This document shows, in pieces, positions 25,556 through 34,302 of a stretch of DNA of 64,000 bases. Under the pieces are notes generated by a model that was not told the origin of the DNA, ran no database searches, and saw nothing but the letters and a program-made list of their open reading frames with translations. Source of the stretch: Winogradskyella sp. PG-2 (GTDB lineage Bacteria; Bacteroidota; Bacteroidia; Flavobacteriales; Flavobacteriaceae); the NCBI RefSeq assembly GCF_000828715.1, contig NZ_AP014583.1:2726001-2790000 (forward strand), in the 5' to 3' direction. The translations under genes were made by a program, and so were the position numbers. Within the stretch, counting starts at the first letter, position 1, and every line of letters begins with the position of its first letter.

Positions 25556-25897
25556 ATGCCACAACATTACAAATTAGATCGCGTACGCGAAATGGCTGAT
25601 AATGACGAAGATTTTGTCGCAGCACTAGCAGCAGCTTTTATAGAAGAAGTACCAGAAGATGCAGAACGTTTAAGAAAATCTGTACCGGAAGGGGATTTTT
25701 ATGAAACTTATCAAGCTGCTCACAAAATGAAGCCTACAATAGATTTATTCGAATTAGGCGTATTGGATAAATTAATTGAAGTACAAGATTGGGGAAAGTT
25801 TGAACAGTCGGATAATAATATAGAAGCCCAACTACAAATTGTACTAAGCGCAGTAGAAAGCGCTACAAACGAAATTAAAGCCGATTTCGGGTTATAG
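25556..25897 (+). CDS. Stand-alone histidine phosphotransfer (Hpt) domain protein
   Basis: 113 residues. A four-helix Hpt bundle with phosphorylatable His in AAHKMKPTIDLF (~residue 58). The usual AHxLKG is AHKMKP here. Such proteins relay phosphate from hybrid kinases to response regulators in the cytoplasm. No kinase or receiver is encoded in the window, so partners are elsewhere. The gene starts immediately after the FAH stop and one base before the cinA ATG, in a conserved flavobacterial order. Confidence 0.85.
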   Translation: MPQHYKLDRVREMADNDEDFVAALAAAFIEEVPEDAERLRKSVPEGDFYETYQAAHKMKPTIDLFELGVLDKLIEVQDWGKFEQSDNNIEAQLQIVLSAVESATNEIKADFGL

Positions 25898-25898
25898 A

Positions 25899-27146
25899 AT
25901 GCAAGCAGAGATTATTACTATTGGCGATGAGATTCTCATCGGTCAGGTTGTTGATACCAATTCCGCTTTTTTAGGTAAGGAATTTAATAAAATTGGTATT
26001 TCTATTTATCAAATTACTTCTATTCAAGATGATAAAGCTCATATTTTAAAAGCGCTTAAAGAAGCTGAGGAAAATGCTGATTTCATTATTGTTACTGGTG
26101 GCTTAGGGCCAACTAAAGACGATATTACCAAACATACTATTTGCGAATATTTTAATGATACTTTAGTTGAAAACAAGGCTGTCTTGTCGCATGTAGAAAA
26201 TTTATTTAAGACCTATATTAAGCGACCAATGTCTGACATTAATAAACAACAAGCTTTAGTACCTTCTATGGCAGATGTATTAATGAATGAGTATGGTACA
26301 GCACCAGGAATGTGGTTAGAAAAAAATGGAAAAGTGTTTGTGTCTCTTCCTGGTGTACCTTATGAAATGAAATCGTTGATTTCTACTAAAGTTATACCTA
26401 AGTTAAGAGCCAAGTTTAAGTTTCCATTTATTAGACATAAAACACTTTTAACAAATGGTTTGGGTGAGAGCGCATTAGCTGAGCGTATTGAGCAATGGGA
26501 AGATAATCTACCAGAATTTATAAAATTAGCATATTTGCCTAGATTAGGACGTGTAAGACTTCGATTATCTGGTAAAGCAATGGATAAGGAAGTTGTAGAC
26601 GCAGAGATAGAAAAACAGGTAGAATTGGTATTACCTCAGATTCAAGATATTTTTGTTGGATTTGAAGATGATAAATCTATAGAAGCTATCCTAGGAGCTC
26701 AACTTACAGAATTAGGAAAGACTTTATCAATAGCAGAGAGTTGTACAGGTGGAAGAATTGCCCAAGCATTTACAGCAAATGCAGGAGCATCAAAATACTT
26801 TAAAGGTAGCATAGTCAGTTATGCTACAGAATCTAAAGTTAATATACTCAATGTTGCTAAAGCCGATATTTCATCGCATTCTGTTGTGAGTAAAGAAGTA
26901 GTAGAATCGATGGCAAAAAATGTGAGGACGTTATTCAATTCAGATTATGGATTAAGTACTACTGGTAATGCTGGTCCATCAAAAGGAGAATCTGATGCTG
27001 AGGTTGGAACTGTTTGGATTGCCATTGCAGCAAAGAATAATGTGTATTCAGAGGTTTTTAATTTTAGTAACCATCGTGAAAAAATAATTATGAAGGCAAC
27101 AAATAAAGCCTTTGAAATGCTTCAAAAAGAAATTAAAAAAAAGTAG
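25899..27146 (+). CDS. cinA: CinA family protein (competence/damage-inducible; nicotinamide-nucleotide amidase)
   Basis: 415 residues, full length. The N-terminal molybdopterin-binding-like domain (residues ~1-170) starts MQAEIITIGDEILIG and includes VTGGLGPTKDDITK and FVSLPGVPYEMK. The C-terminal domain (~260-415) is the PncC type, with SIAESCTGGRIA and STTGNAGPSKGESDAEVG, the amidase site. CinA converts nicotinamide mononucleotide to nicotinic acid mononucleotide and can hydrolyse ADP-ribose-like compounds. It closes the FAH-Hpt-cinA unit; the ribosomal genes follow after a new promoter. Confidence 0.95.
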   Translation: MQAEIITIGDEILIGQVVDTNSAFLGKEFNKIGISIYQITSIQDDKAHILKALKEAEENADFIIVTGGLGPTKDDITKHTICEYFNDTLVENKAVLSHVENLFKTYIKRPMSDINKQQALVPSMADVLMNEYGTAPGMWLEKNGKVFVSLPGVPYEMKSLISTKVIPKLRAKFKFPFIRHKTLLTNGLGESALAERIEQWEDNLPEFIKLAYLPRLGRVRLRLSGKAMDKEVVDAEIEKQVELVLPQIQDIFVGFEDDKSIEAILGAQLTELGKTLSIAESCTGGRIAQAFTANAGASKYFKGSIVSYATESKVNILNVAKADISSHSVVSKEVVESMAKNVRTLFNSDYGLSTTGNAGPSKGESDAEVGTVWIAIAAKNNVYSEVFNFSNHREKIIMKATNKAFEMLQKEIKKK

Positions 27147-27155
27147 AAATATATT

Positions 27156-27186
27156 TTTGCTAAACATCAAAGTTTTACTAAATTTG
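27156..27186 (+). promoter_or_regulatory. Full Bacteroidota promoter (TTTG -33 and TAAATTTG -7) of the rpmB operon
   Basis: TTTG at 27156-27159 is separated by exactly 19 bases from TAAATTTG at 27179-27186, the best match in the window to TTTG-N19-TAnnTTTG. It lies 75 bases before the rpmB ATG, leaving a structured leader at 27190-27230. Confidence 0.7.
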
Positions 27187-27189
27187 CAC

Positions 27190-27230
27190 CCTGTTTAAAA
27201 TATCCATGTTATGGATTCTGAATAAACAGG
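27190..27230 (+). promoter_or_regulatory. Stem-loop leader upstream of rpmB
   Basis: CCTGTTTA (27190-27197) pairs with TAAACAGG (27223-27230), and inside it ATCCAT (27202-27207) pairs with ATGGAT (27211-27216), a two-step perfect hairpin with a GTT loop. It lies in the transcribed leader, 30 bases before the ATG. It may be an autogenous control site for L28/L33. Confidence 0.5.
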
Positions 27231-27260
27231 AAGAATTAATAGACCTAAAGAAAGAATACA

Positions 27261-27497
27261 ATGTCAAGAGTTTGTGAACTTACTGGGAAAAAAGCAATGG
27301 TTGGGAACAATGTTTCTCACGCAATGAATAAAACAAAGCGCAAGTTTAATGCTAATTTAGTAAAGAAGCGTTTTTTCATTCCTGAAGAAGATAAGTGGGT
27401 AACACTAAAAGTTTCTACAGCTGCATTAAAAACAATCAACAAGATTGGAATTAGTGCAATGTTAAAAGAAGCTAAAGCAAAAGGATTTTACAAATAA
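27261..27497 (+). CDS. rpmB: 50S ribosomal protein L28
   Basis: 78 residues, standard length. The start MSRVCELTGKKAMVGNNVSHA is the L28 N-terminal signature, followed by NKTKRKFNANLVKKRFF. Part of the large ribosomal subunit. It opens the rpmB-rpmG-DUF4295 operon conserved in Bacteroidota, preceded by a strong promoter and a hairpin leader. Confidence 0.98.
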   Translation: MSRVCELTGKKAMVGNNVSHAMNKTKRKFNANLVKKRFFIPEEDKWVTLKVSTAALKTINKIGISAMLKEAKAKGFYK

Positions 27498-27523
27498 TAG
27501 CATAGCGCTTAAGTCAATTTATC

Positions 27524-27706
27524 ATGGCAAAAAAAGGAAATAGAATACAAGTAATCTTAGAGTGCACGGAGCACAAAGCTTCTGGTCAGCCAGGAACTTC
27601 TAGATATATTACAACAAAGAACAAAAAGAATACGCCAGATCGTATGGAGATTAAGAAATTTAATCCTATCCTTAAGCGTATGACAGTACATAAAGAAATT
27701 AAATAA
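27524..27706 (+). CDS. rpmG: 50S ribosomal protein L33
   Basis: 60 residues. [19 protein letters not shown] and [21 protein letters not shown] are the family signature. It lacks the paired CxxC zinc-finger cysteines, so it is the zinc-free form. It follows rpmB by 26 bases and precedes the DUF4295 gene by 51. Confidence 0.97.
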   Translation: MAKKGNRIQVILECTEHKASGQPGTSRYITTKNKKNTPDRMEIKKFNPILKRMTVHKEIK

Positions 27707-27757
27707 TTAATTAGAGATTTTCGTCAACGCGAAAATATCAAATAATCCGAAGGAATT

Positions 27758-27910
27758 ATGGCAAAGAAATCAGTAGCATCTTTACAGACAGGATCGAAGC
27801 GTTTGACAAAGGCGATAAAAATGGTGAAATCACCAAAAACTGGGGCTTACATGTTCGTAGAATCAGTAATGGCACCAGAATTTGTCAATGACTTTTTAAA
27901 CAAAAAATAA
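27758..27910 (+). CDS. DUF4295 small basic protein
   Basis: 50 residues: MAKKSVASLQTGSKRLTKAI, then MVKSPKTGAYMFVESVMAPE and VNDFLNKK. It is basic and lies between rpmG and ftsY, the position of the DUF4295 family found across Bacteroidota, and is likely ribosome-associated. ATG at 27758, preceded by CCGAAGGAATT; TAA ends at 27910. A strong terminator follows. Confidence 0.88.
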   Translation: MAKKSVASLQTGSKRLTKAIKMVKSPKTGAYMFVESVMAPEFVNDFLNKK

Positions 27911-27936
27911 GCTGTAATTTTAATATAGCTTTACGG

Positions 27937-27965
27937 AACTGCTTTCATTTGAAAGCAGTTTTTTT
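27937..27965 (+). terminator. Rho-independent terminator of the rpmB operon
   Basis: AACTGCTTTC (27937-27946) and GAAAGCAGTT (27951-27960), perfect 10-bp stem, ATTT loop, then five T. About 27 bases past the DUF4295 stop. Confidence 0.9.
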
Positions 27966-27970
27966 ATGGC

Positions 27971-27978
27971 TATATTTG
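27971..27978 (+). promoter_or_regulatory. -7 box TATATTTG for ftsY
   Basis: TAnnTTTG match just after the terminator, 73 bases before the ftsY ATG. No -33 TTTG at good spacing, so moderate support. Confidence 0.4.
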
Positions 27979-28050
27979 AGCGTTTATGACAAGTTAGCAG
28001 TAACTTATTATAGGCAAGGTTGTTGCAATTAGCTAAGAAATAATAATTAC

Positions 28051-29025
28051 ATGAGTTTTTTTAAAAAAATCTTTTCTTCTGAGAAGAAGGAAACCCTAGA
28101 TAAAGGTTTGGAGAAGTCTAAATCCTCTTTTTTCAATAAATTAAATAAAGCAGTAGCTGGTAAATCTAAAGTAGATGACGATGTTTTAGATAACCTTGAA
28201 GAAATTCTTGTGACTAGCGATGTTGGCGTAAATACCACACTTAAAGTGATTGAGCGCATTGAGGAGCGTGTAGCTAAAGATAAATACTTAGGGACTTCTG
28301 AATTAAATAAAATACTAAGAGAGGAAATAGCTGCATTACTTTCAGAGACCAAATCTGGTGAAGAGACAGAATATGTTATTCCAGAATTACCAAAGCAAAA
28401 CGATGGTTCTAAAACACCATATGTTATTATGGTAGTTGGTGTTAATGGTGTAGGTAAAACAACGACTATAGGTAAGTTAGCATATCAGTTTAAAAAACAA
28501 GGTTTAAAAGTGGTTCTTGGTGCTGCAGATACTTTTAGAGCAGCTGCTATTGACCAATTACAAGTTTGGGCAGATCGCGTAGATGTACCAATGATACGAC
28601 AAGAAATGGGATCAGATCCTGCTTCTGTGGCTTTCGATGCTTTGCAGTCTGGAGTTACTCAAGATGCTGATGTTATTATTATTGATACAGCAGGCCGTTT
28701 ACACAATAAAGTCAACTTAATGAACGAGTTAACTAAAGTAAAACGTGTGATGCAAAAAGTGGTTGGAGATGCACCACATGATGTGTTATTAGTATTAGAT
28801 GGTTCTACAGGACAAAATGCTTTTGAACAAGCTAAACAATTTACTGCAGCCACTGAGGTCACCTCTTTAGCAGTAACAAAGTTAGATGGAACTGCAAAAG
28901 GTGGAGTGGTGATTGGTATTTCTGACCAATTTCAAATCCCAGTAAAATATATTGGTGTAGGGGAAAGTATTGAAGATTTGCAAGTCTTTAATAAGTATGA
29001 GTTTGTGGATTCGTTTTTCAAGTAG
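28051..29025 (+). CDS. ftsY: Signal recognition particle receptor FtsY
   Basis: 324 residues, short for FtsY because the acidic A domain is nearly absent, as usual in Bacteroidota. The N domain (~25-105) precedes the G domain: P-loop GVNGVGKTTTIGKLA (G1), DTFRAAAIDQLQVWADR (G2 area), DTAGRLHNK (G3), TKLDGTAKGG (G4). FtsY docks the SRP-ribosome complex at the inner membrane. It starts ~85 bases after the rpmB-operon terminator. Its own promoter is likely at 27971. Confidence 0.97.
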   Translation: MSFFKKIFSSEKKETLDKGLEKSKSSFFNKLNKAVAGKSKVDDDVLDNLEEILVTSDVGVNTTLKVIERIEERVAKDKYLGTSELNKILREEIAALLSETKSGEETEYVIPELPKQNDGSKTPYVIMVVGVNGVGKTTTIGKLAYQFKKQGLKVVLGAADTFRAAAIDQLQVWADRVDVPMIRQEMGSDPASVAFDALQSGVTQDADVIIIDTAGRLHNKVNLMNELTKVKRVMQKVVGDAPHDVLLVLDGSTGQNAFEQAKQFTAATEVTSLAVTKLDGTAKGGVVIGISDQFQIPVKYIGVGESIEDLQVFNKYEFVDSFFK

Positions 29026-29075
29026 AATTAAATTTTATAATGTGGTTTTCGTATTTTTATAAAAAATACTAACTT

Positions 29076-30746
29076 ATGCCTCATATTCAATATCTTTTTG
29101 TTTTCCTTTTTATTTTTTCTTGTAAAAATTCTAAGTCTCGTGAGGCACGCGAACCTATTTCCCAGTCTGAAACAGTTGAAACTACGAAATCAGATGATTC
29201 TGGTTTAGATGCTATTTCAACCAAAGACTTTAGAGAGTTTAAAGTATTAGATTCTAAAAACTTAACAAAAACAGAAATTTGGAGTGGTATTAATCAGCAG
29301 CTAGCAGATTTTAATGATGCTGATTATAGTCGATTAAAACCATACATTCTAGAAAAAGATATAACCGAACTTCAAACTAATAGAACTACTAATAAATTTA
29401 CCTATGAAGAGTTAACGAAGTTCTATTTATATCGTATTAGAAAGTTTGATAGAGAAAATCCGTTATCACTAAACTCGGTAATTGCTATTAATCCTAATGT
29501 TATTGAAGATGCTAGACTGAAAGATAGAGATTTTAGAAATAAAAAACTGAAGCATCCTATTTTCGGAATGCCTATCCTTTTAAAGGACAATGTTAATGCA
29601 TCTGAAATGGCAACTACAGCCGGAGCAGTGGCATTAAAAAATAATTTTACACAAGATGCTTTTATTGTAAGTAAATTAAAATCTAAAGGTGCTTTAATTT
29701 TAGGTAAAGCAAACTTAAGTGAATGGGCTTATTTTTTCTGTGGAGATTGCCCAAGTGGTTATTCAGCCATTGGAGGACAAACCTTAAATCCTTACGGAAG
29801 ACGAGTCATAGATACTGGTGGTTCAAGTTCAGGAAGTGGAGTATCTGTTTCTGCAAATTTTTGTGCGGCTTCAATAGGTAGTGAAACAGCTGGTTCTATT
29901 TTATCACCAGCAAGTCAGAATTCGGTTGTAGGTTTGAAGCCAACAATAGGATTGGTTAGTAGAAGTGGGATTGTTCCAATTTCTTCAACGTTAGATACCG
30001 CTGGACCAATTACTAGGACTGTAATAGATAACGCAATTGTTCTCGATGCTATTTATGGTTATGATAAATCTGATTCTAAATCAATTAAGAATAATGAATC
30101 TCTGACATATTTCCAAAAACCATCATCTAATATTTTAAAAGGAAAACGCTTTGGTGCACCTAAACGATTACTAGAAGACACCTTATATGCAAATGCAATA
30201 AAAGTTTTGAAAACGCAAGGAGCAGAAATTATTGAAATAGATGAAGAACCATTGGGATTGCCAAATTTCTTGCGATTACTAAATTTAGACATGAAGAAAG
30301 ATTTGCCGTCTTATATGGAAAAATATGCGAATAAAACTATTGCATTGAGAACAGTTTCTGACGTTATGGCTTTCAATTTAGAAGACTCATTAAAAACGAT
30401 GCCTTATGGTCAAAATTTATTCAAAGGTATCGCAAATGATAATGGCGATGAAATTTATTTAGAGCGTATAAAAGACACTTTAAAAACCAACGGTAAAGAA
30501 TACTTTGATAATCCAATGAATGCTAATAAATTAGACGCATTTTTATCTATTAATAATTATCATGCAGCTTTTGCAGCAGTCGCAGAATATCCTGCATTGA
30601 CTGTTCCAATGGGTTACACAAACAAAGGTGTTCCTAAAGGCTTAACCTTTATTGGAAAACGACTTCAAGAAAAGCAATTGTTAGAATGGGCTTATGTTTA
30701 TGAGCAAGCATCAAAGGCTAGAGTTGCTCCAATGGATTATAATTAA
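29076..30746 (+). CDS. Amidase-signature family lipoprotein
   Basis: 556 residues. The N-terminus has a hydrophobic segment with FIFSC, a lipobox-like site, then a Ser/Glu-rich spacer, so the enzyme is probably a periplasmic lipoprotein. The amidase signature is complete: Lys in MPILLKDNVNA, then GGSSSGSGVSVSAN with the cis-Ser, then GSETAGSILSPASQNSV with the nucleophile Ser and the SGIVPISSTLDTAGP segment. Such enzymes hydrolyse amides; substrate not identified. It converges with the beta-lactamase-fold gene, and their stop codons overlap by four bases. Confidence 0.9.
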   Translation: MPHIQYLFVFLFIFSCKNSKSREAREPISQSETVETTKSDDSGLDAISTKDFREFKVLDSKNLTKTEIWSGINQQLADFNDADYSRLKPYILEKDITELQTNRTTNKFTYEELTKFYLYRIRKFDRENPLSLNSVIAINPNVIEDARLKDRDFRNKKLKHPIFGMPILLKDNVNASEMATTAGAVALKNNFTQDAFIVSKLKSKGALILGKANLSEWAYFFCGDCPSGYSAIGGQTLNPYGRRVIDTGGSSSGSGVSVSANFCAASIGSETAGSILSPASQNSVVGLKPTIGLVSRSGIVPISSTLDTAGPITRTVIDNAIVLDAIYGYDKSDSKSIKNNESLTYFQKPSSNILKGKRFGAPKRLLEDTLYANAIKVLKTQGAEIIEIDEEPLGLPNFLRLLNLDMKKDLPSYMEKYANKTIALRTVSDVMAFNLEDSLKTMPYGQNLFKGIANDNGDEIYLERIKDTLKTNGKEYFDNPMNANKLDAFLSINNYHAAFAAVAEYPALTVPMGYTNKGVPKGLTFIGKRLQEKQLLEWAYVYEQASKARVAPMDYN

Positions 30747-31822
30747 TCAATTAATGCGTTGATACGTAACCATAATTGGTTGTCAAAATCAGATAATGCA
30801 AAAGTTTCATTATTTGCAGCATTTCCCATTCTTATAACGACAATATTTTTGCTTGGAACTACATAAATCTTCTGGTCGTTTTTACCAAGCGCGGCATACA
30901 TGTCTGAAGGTGCGTTAGGAATTAAAACGCCACTAAATTCGATTTGAGATTGTGGTAATCTGTAAGATGACTTTCCATTTAGCCACCACAAATAACCATA
31001 AGATTGGTTTAAGTCTTGCGAAGTATTTACGACATCTTCTAAATAATTTTCTGGAATAATTTGATTGGTTTCCCATTTTCCACCTGTATAGGTTAGTAAA
31101 CCAAAACGTGCCATACTACGTGTTGTACTCCAGTATACATCAAAATCACCGGTTTGTAACCATGCACCTGTCATTCCAATCCTATCTTTTAATTTTGAAT
31201 TAAAATAACTGGTCCAAGTTTGATTACTTGCTTCCGCTATTACATTTTGAAGTTTTACATATACATTATGATAAGCCCAACGATCTCCAGTATCAGCGCT
31301 GTATTGAAGGTTAGAAGTTGAGACATTATCACCTAAACTATCATCCAAACCAGAATTCATTGATAATAGATTTTTACAGGTAATAAAATTTTCTTTTTCT
31401 AGAGAAAGACTGGTCCAACCAGTTCCGATATGATCCGATACTTTATCATTAATATTTAATAAACCTTCATCATGAGCGATTCCTATGATAGCTGTAATTA
31501 ATGTTTTTCCAGCACTTGCCCAGTACCAAGGTGATGTATTTGTATGATCGTTAAAATAAGATTCTACAACTATTTTACCGTTATGCAGAATTATAAAGCT
31601 TTTACTGTTTTTTTCTTCTAAATAATCTAATAAGGGTTGTAACTCAGATGAATTCCAATTTAATTCAGCTATTGTTTTGGTTTCCCATGTGTCAGAATTT
31701 AACGGAGGAAAATAAATTTCTTCATTAGTTGGTTCTTCATCGACAACAATTTCATCGTCAGAAGAACAAGACATAATTATTAATAAAACAAAGATAAATG
31801 AGGTTAAGCCTAATCGGTTCAT
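30743..31822 (-). CDS. Class C beta-lactamase-fold serine hydrolase lipoprotein
   Basis: 359 residues. Lipobox IIMSC (Cys19) predicts a lipoprotein. The catalytic SxxK is SAGK in WYWASAGKTLI (~residue 104), and the second motif YxN is YHN in GDRWAYHNVYVK (~195). Overall this is a penicillin-binding-protein/class C fold. These enzymes in flavobacteria act as peptidases, esterases or D-amino-acid hydrolases; a beta-lactamase role is not implied. It ends convergently with the amidase gene and shares four bases of stop with it. Confidence 0.88.
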   Translation of the reverse strand: MNRLGLTSFIFVLLIIMSCSSDDEIVVDEEPTNEEIYFPPLNSDTWETKTIAELNWNSSELQPLLDYLEEKNSKSFIILHNGKIVVESYFNDHTNTSPWYWASAGKTLITAIIGIAHDEGLLNINDKVSDHIGTGWTSLSLEKENFITCKNLLSMNSGLDDSLGDNVSTSNLQYSADTGDRWAYHNVYVKLQNVIAEASNQTWTSYFNSKLKDRIGMTGAWLQTGDFDVYWSTTRSMARFGLLTYTGGKWETNQIIPENYLEDVVNTSQDLNQSYGYLWWLNGKSSYRLPQSQIEFSGVLIPNAPSDMYAALGKNDQKIYVVPSKNIVVIRMGNAANNETFALSDFDNQLWLRINALID

Positions 31823-31876
31823 GGTATAGATTTGTATTTAAGACCTATAAATATACTAAAGGTTTAATTTACATTG

Positions 31877-31884
31877 TATCTTTG
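31877..31884 (+). promoter_or_regulatory. -7 box TATCTTTG for rimO
   Basis: Perfect TAnnTTTG element. It overlaps the longest reading frame's TTG start at 31874, so that start is ruled out; the ATG at 31898 or 31904 must be used. Confidence 0.55.
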
Positions 31885-31903
31885 CAAACTGATTTATATG
31901 ACC

Positions 31904-33208
31904 ATGCGTACAAAAACTCTTAAGAAAAATAGAATCAATGTTATCACTTTGGGCTGTAGTAAAAATGTTTACGATAGTGAAGTTTTAATGGGACAACTAA
32001 AGGCTAGTGGAAAAGATGTAGTGCATGAAGAAGAAGGCAATGTGGTTGTGATTAACACTTGTGGTTTTATAAATAATGCGAAGGAAGAAAGTGTTAATAC
32101 CATTTTGGAGTACATGCAGAAGAAAGAAGATGGTGATGTAGATAAAGTATTTGTTACAGGTTGTTTAAGTGAACGCTATAAACCAGACTTAGAGAAAGAA
32201 ATTCCAAACGTAGATCAGTATTTTGGTACTACAGAATTACCAGGTTTATTAAAGGCTTTAGGTGCAGATTATAAACATGAACTCATTGGCGAACGCTTAA
32301 CAACAACTCCAAAAAACTATGCCTATTTAAAAATCGCAGAAGGTTGTGATAGACCTTGTAGTTTTTGTGCCATTCCATTAATGCGAGGTAAACATAAGAG
32401 TACTCCAATAGAAGAGATTGTTATTGAAGCTGAAAAGTTGGCTTCTAATGGAGTTAAGGAATTAATTCTTATTGCTCAAGATTTAACCTATTACGGTTTA
32501 GATTTATATAAGAAAAGAAACCTTGCAGAACTCCTTGAGCATTTAGTAAAAGTTGATGGTATTGATTGGATTCGTTTGCATTATGCATTCCCTACAGGTT
32601 TTCCGATGGATGTGTTAGATGTGATGAATCGTGAGCCTAAAATTTGTAACTATTTAGATATTCCGTTGCAACATATTTCGGATTCTATTTTGAAGAGTAT
32701 GCGTCGTGGTACTACAAAAGAGAAAACCACTAAGCTGCTTAAGGAGTTTAGGTCTAAGGTTCCCGAAATGACTATTAGAACAACGCTTATTGTTGGCTAT
32801 CCTGGTGAAACGCAAGAAGACTTTGAAACCCTTAGAGATTGGGTAAAAGACATGCGTTTTGAACGTTTAGGATGCTTCACATATTCGCACGAAGAAAACA
32901 CACATGCATATAATTTAGAGGACGATGTACCAGAAGAGGTAAAGATGCAACGTGCCAATGAAATTATGGAAATTCAGTCACAGATTTCATGGGAACTTAA
33001 CCAAGCAAAAATAGGGAAGGAGTTCAAAGTGGTTATTGACCGTAAAGAAGGTAACTACTTTGTTGGTCGTACTGAATTTGATTCGCCAGATGTAGATAAC
33101 GAAGTGCTTATTGATGCGACTAAAACCTATCTAAAAACTGGAGAATTTGCAACGATTAAAGTTACTGAAGCTGAGGACTTTGATTTGTATGGTGAGGTAG
33201 TAAATTAA
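31904..33208 (+). CDS. rimO: Ribosomal protein S12 methylthiotransferase RimO
   Basis: About 434 residues from the ATG at 31904 (MRTKTLKKN; ATG at 31898 is equally possible). RimO is a radical-SAM enzyme that adds a methylthio group to Asp of ribosomal protein S12. Its N-terminal domain cysteines are in TLGCSKNVYDSE, NTCGFI and TGCLSERY. The radical-SAM cluster is CDRPCSFC in GCDRPCSFCAIPLMRGKH. The C-terminal ~65 residues are a TRAM domain ending FDLYGEVVN. Normal length, placed downstream of the rpmB/ftsY region. Confidence 0.96.
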   Translation: MRTKTLKKNRINVITLGCSKNVYDSEVLMGQLKASGKDVVHEEEGNVVVINTCGFINNAKEESVNTILEYMQKKEDGDVDKVFVTGCLSERYKPDLEKEIPNVDQYFGTTELPGLLKALGADYKHELIGERLTTTPKNYAYLKIAEGCDRPCSFCAIPLMRGKHKSTPIEEIVIEAEKLASNGVKELILIAQDLTYYGLDLYKKRNLAELLEHLVKVDGIDWIRLHYAFPTGFPMDVLDVMNREPKICNYLDIPLQHISDSILKSMRRGTTKEKTTKLLKEFRSKVPEMTIRTTLIVGYPGETQEDFETLRDWVKDMRFERLGCFTYSHEENTHAYNLEDDVPEEVKMQRANEIMEIQSQISWELNQAKIGKEFKVVIDRKEGNYFVGRTEFDSPDVDNEVLIDATKTYLKTGEFATIKVTEAEDFDLYGEVVN

Positions 33209-33259
33209 GGAAATTAGTTTATACTTTAGAATTAAACATCATAAGCTTTATGAACAAAA

Positions 33260-33802
33260 TTATACTGCTTTTAAATATGCCTCAAGCATCCAGCCAATCA
33301 ATTCTTTATCAATATCTGCTAAAGAAGTAATTTGAACACGATGTGTACACATGGTTCCAAATGGACCAGAATTACCAAGTCGATCTGTAGTTGGTTTTTC
33401 GGGTAATTTTAACCCTAAATCAATTCTTGTTTTTGTGGCTGGTTTGATTAAAACAAATTGTCGTTTTCTAATAATACTTACACTTGTCTTTTTTGGAGTT
33501 ACAGTGACATCATTACCAAAGTCTTTTAGAATTGGTAGAAGCTTTTGGTAAATAGAGAATAGGCTTTCTTTACCTTTATATTGATTTGATACTAAGTCCT
33601 TATCAGAATTGTCTTCCTCTTTAGATAACATTACTATAGTATTAGCAAAACCATGAGTTACTCCATGTTCTTTCTTTAAGAAATTGACTCCTTCAGAATG
33701 TTTTGCAAAAGCTTTAGTTTTTATGATAGATTTCCATTGGTCTAATGATTTACCAGTTTTTTCAGGCATATTATTAATCATGGTTTGTAATGCTTTATCC
33801 AT
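33260..33802 (-). CDS. DUF4287 + DUF5655 protein
   Basis: 180 residues. N-terminal DUF4287 (~1-60, ALQTMINNMPEKTGKSLDQW and KEHGVTHGFANTIV) and C-terminal DUF5655 (~75-180, KGKESLFSIYQKLLPIL, then RIDLGLKLPEKP and TMCTHRVQITSLADIDKEL). The second domain is an MmcQ/YjbR-type fold suited to nucleic-acid binding. Function unknown. It is on the minus strand, ahead of the small TfoX-like and VOC genes, in what may be a group of stress-type small proteins. Confidence 0.85.
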   Translation of the reverse strand: MDKALQTMINNMPEKTGKSLDQWKSIIKTKAFAKHSEGVNFLKKEHGVTHGFANTIVMLSKEEDNSDKDLVSNQYKGKESLFSIYQKLLPILKDFGNDVTVTPKKTSVSIIRKRQFVLIKPATKTRIDLGLKLPEKPTTDRLGNSGPFGTMCTHRVQITSLADIDKELIGWMLEAYLKAV

Positions 33803-33972
33803 TTTATTTAATTTTTGAGTGACTAATATAGGATTTTGAGTGTCCTATAATTAAACACTACTATTATTTATGAGAAATCCAGTTAGACATAACAGGTTAC
33901 AGATTTTTTTGCTATCGTTTTATACTCTAATAAGTGCCATTATATGGTATCTAGCATTTTGAATTTGTAGAC

Positions 33973-34299
33973 TTATTTTGGTGGTAAACTATTAACGTAA
34001 GCAAAACTTTGTTCAAAATAGTTAACCATCAATTTTTTATTACTCCAAAGAGACTCAGGAACTAAAACATAATCCTTCATTTTTGCTCCATACGAATAAT
34101 AGAAACCAGTATTATATGTCTCCATAAATTTTGCAGTTTTCTCTTTTGGTAAACGAATACCAATTTCTCCATCCTTATTGAGTAAAGTGAACATATAACC
34201 ATTAGATGAGGTGTATATCATCTTTTTTCCTTTACGTTCAAAACCATTACAAGCTTCTGTAATGTCATCGTAAACTTTTAATGCGTCATCCCAAGTCAT
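33973..34299 (-). CDS. TfoX N-terminal-like small protein
   Basis: 108 residues. FTLLNKDGEIGIRLPKEK and the closing WSNKKLMVNYFEQSFAYVNSLPPK match the pattern of TfoX/Sxy N-terminal-like proteins (D-x-L-x-R, then W-x-x-x-x-x-Y-x-x-x-L-P-P-K). The regulator role of TfoX in competence does not extend to these stand-alone domains. It starts three bases after the VOC gene stop, so the two are co-transcribed. The name rests on pattern only. Confidence 0.55.
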   Translation of the reverse strand: MTWDDALKVYDDITEACNGFERKGKKMIYTSSNGYMFTLLNKDGEIGIRLPKEKTAKFMETYNTGFYYSYGAKMKDYVLVPESLWSNKKLMVNYFEQSFAYVNSLPPK

Positions 34300-34302
34300 A
34301 AT

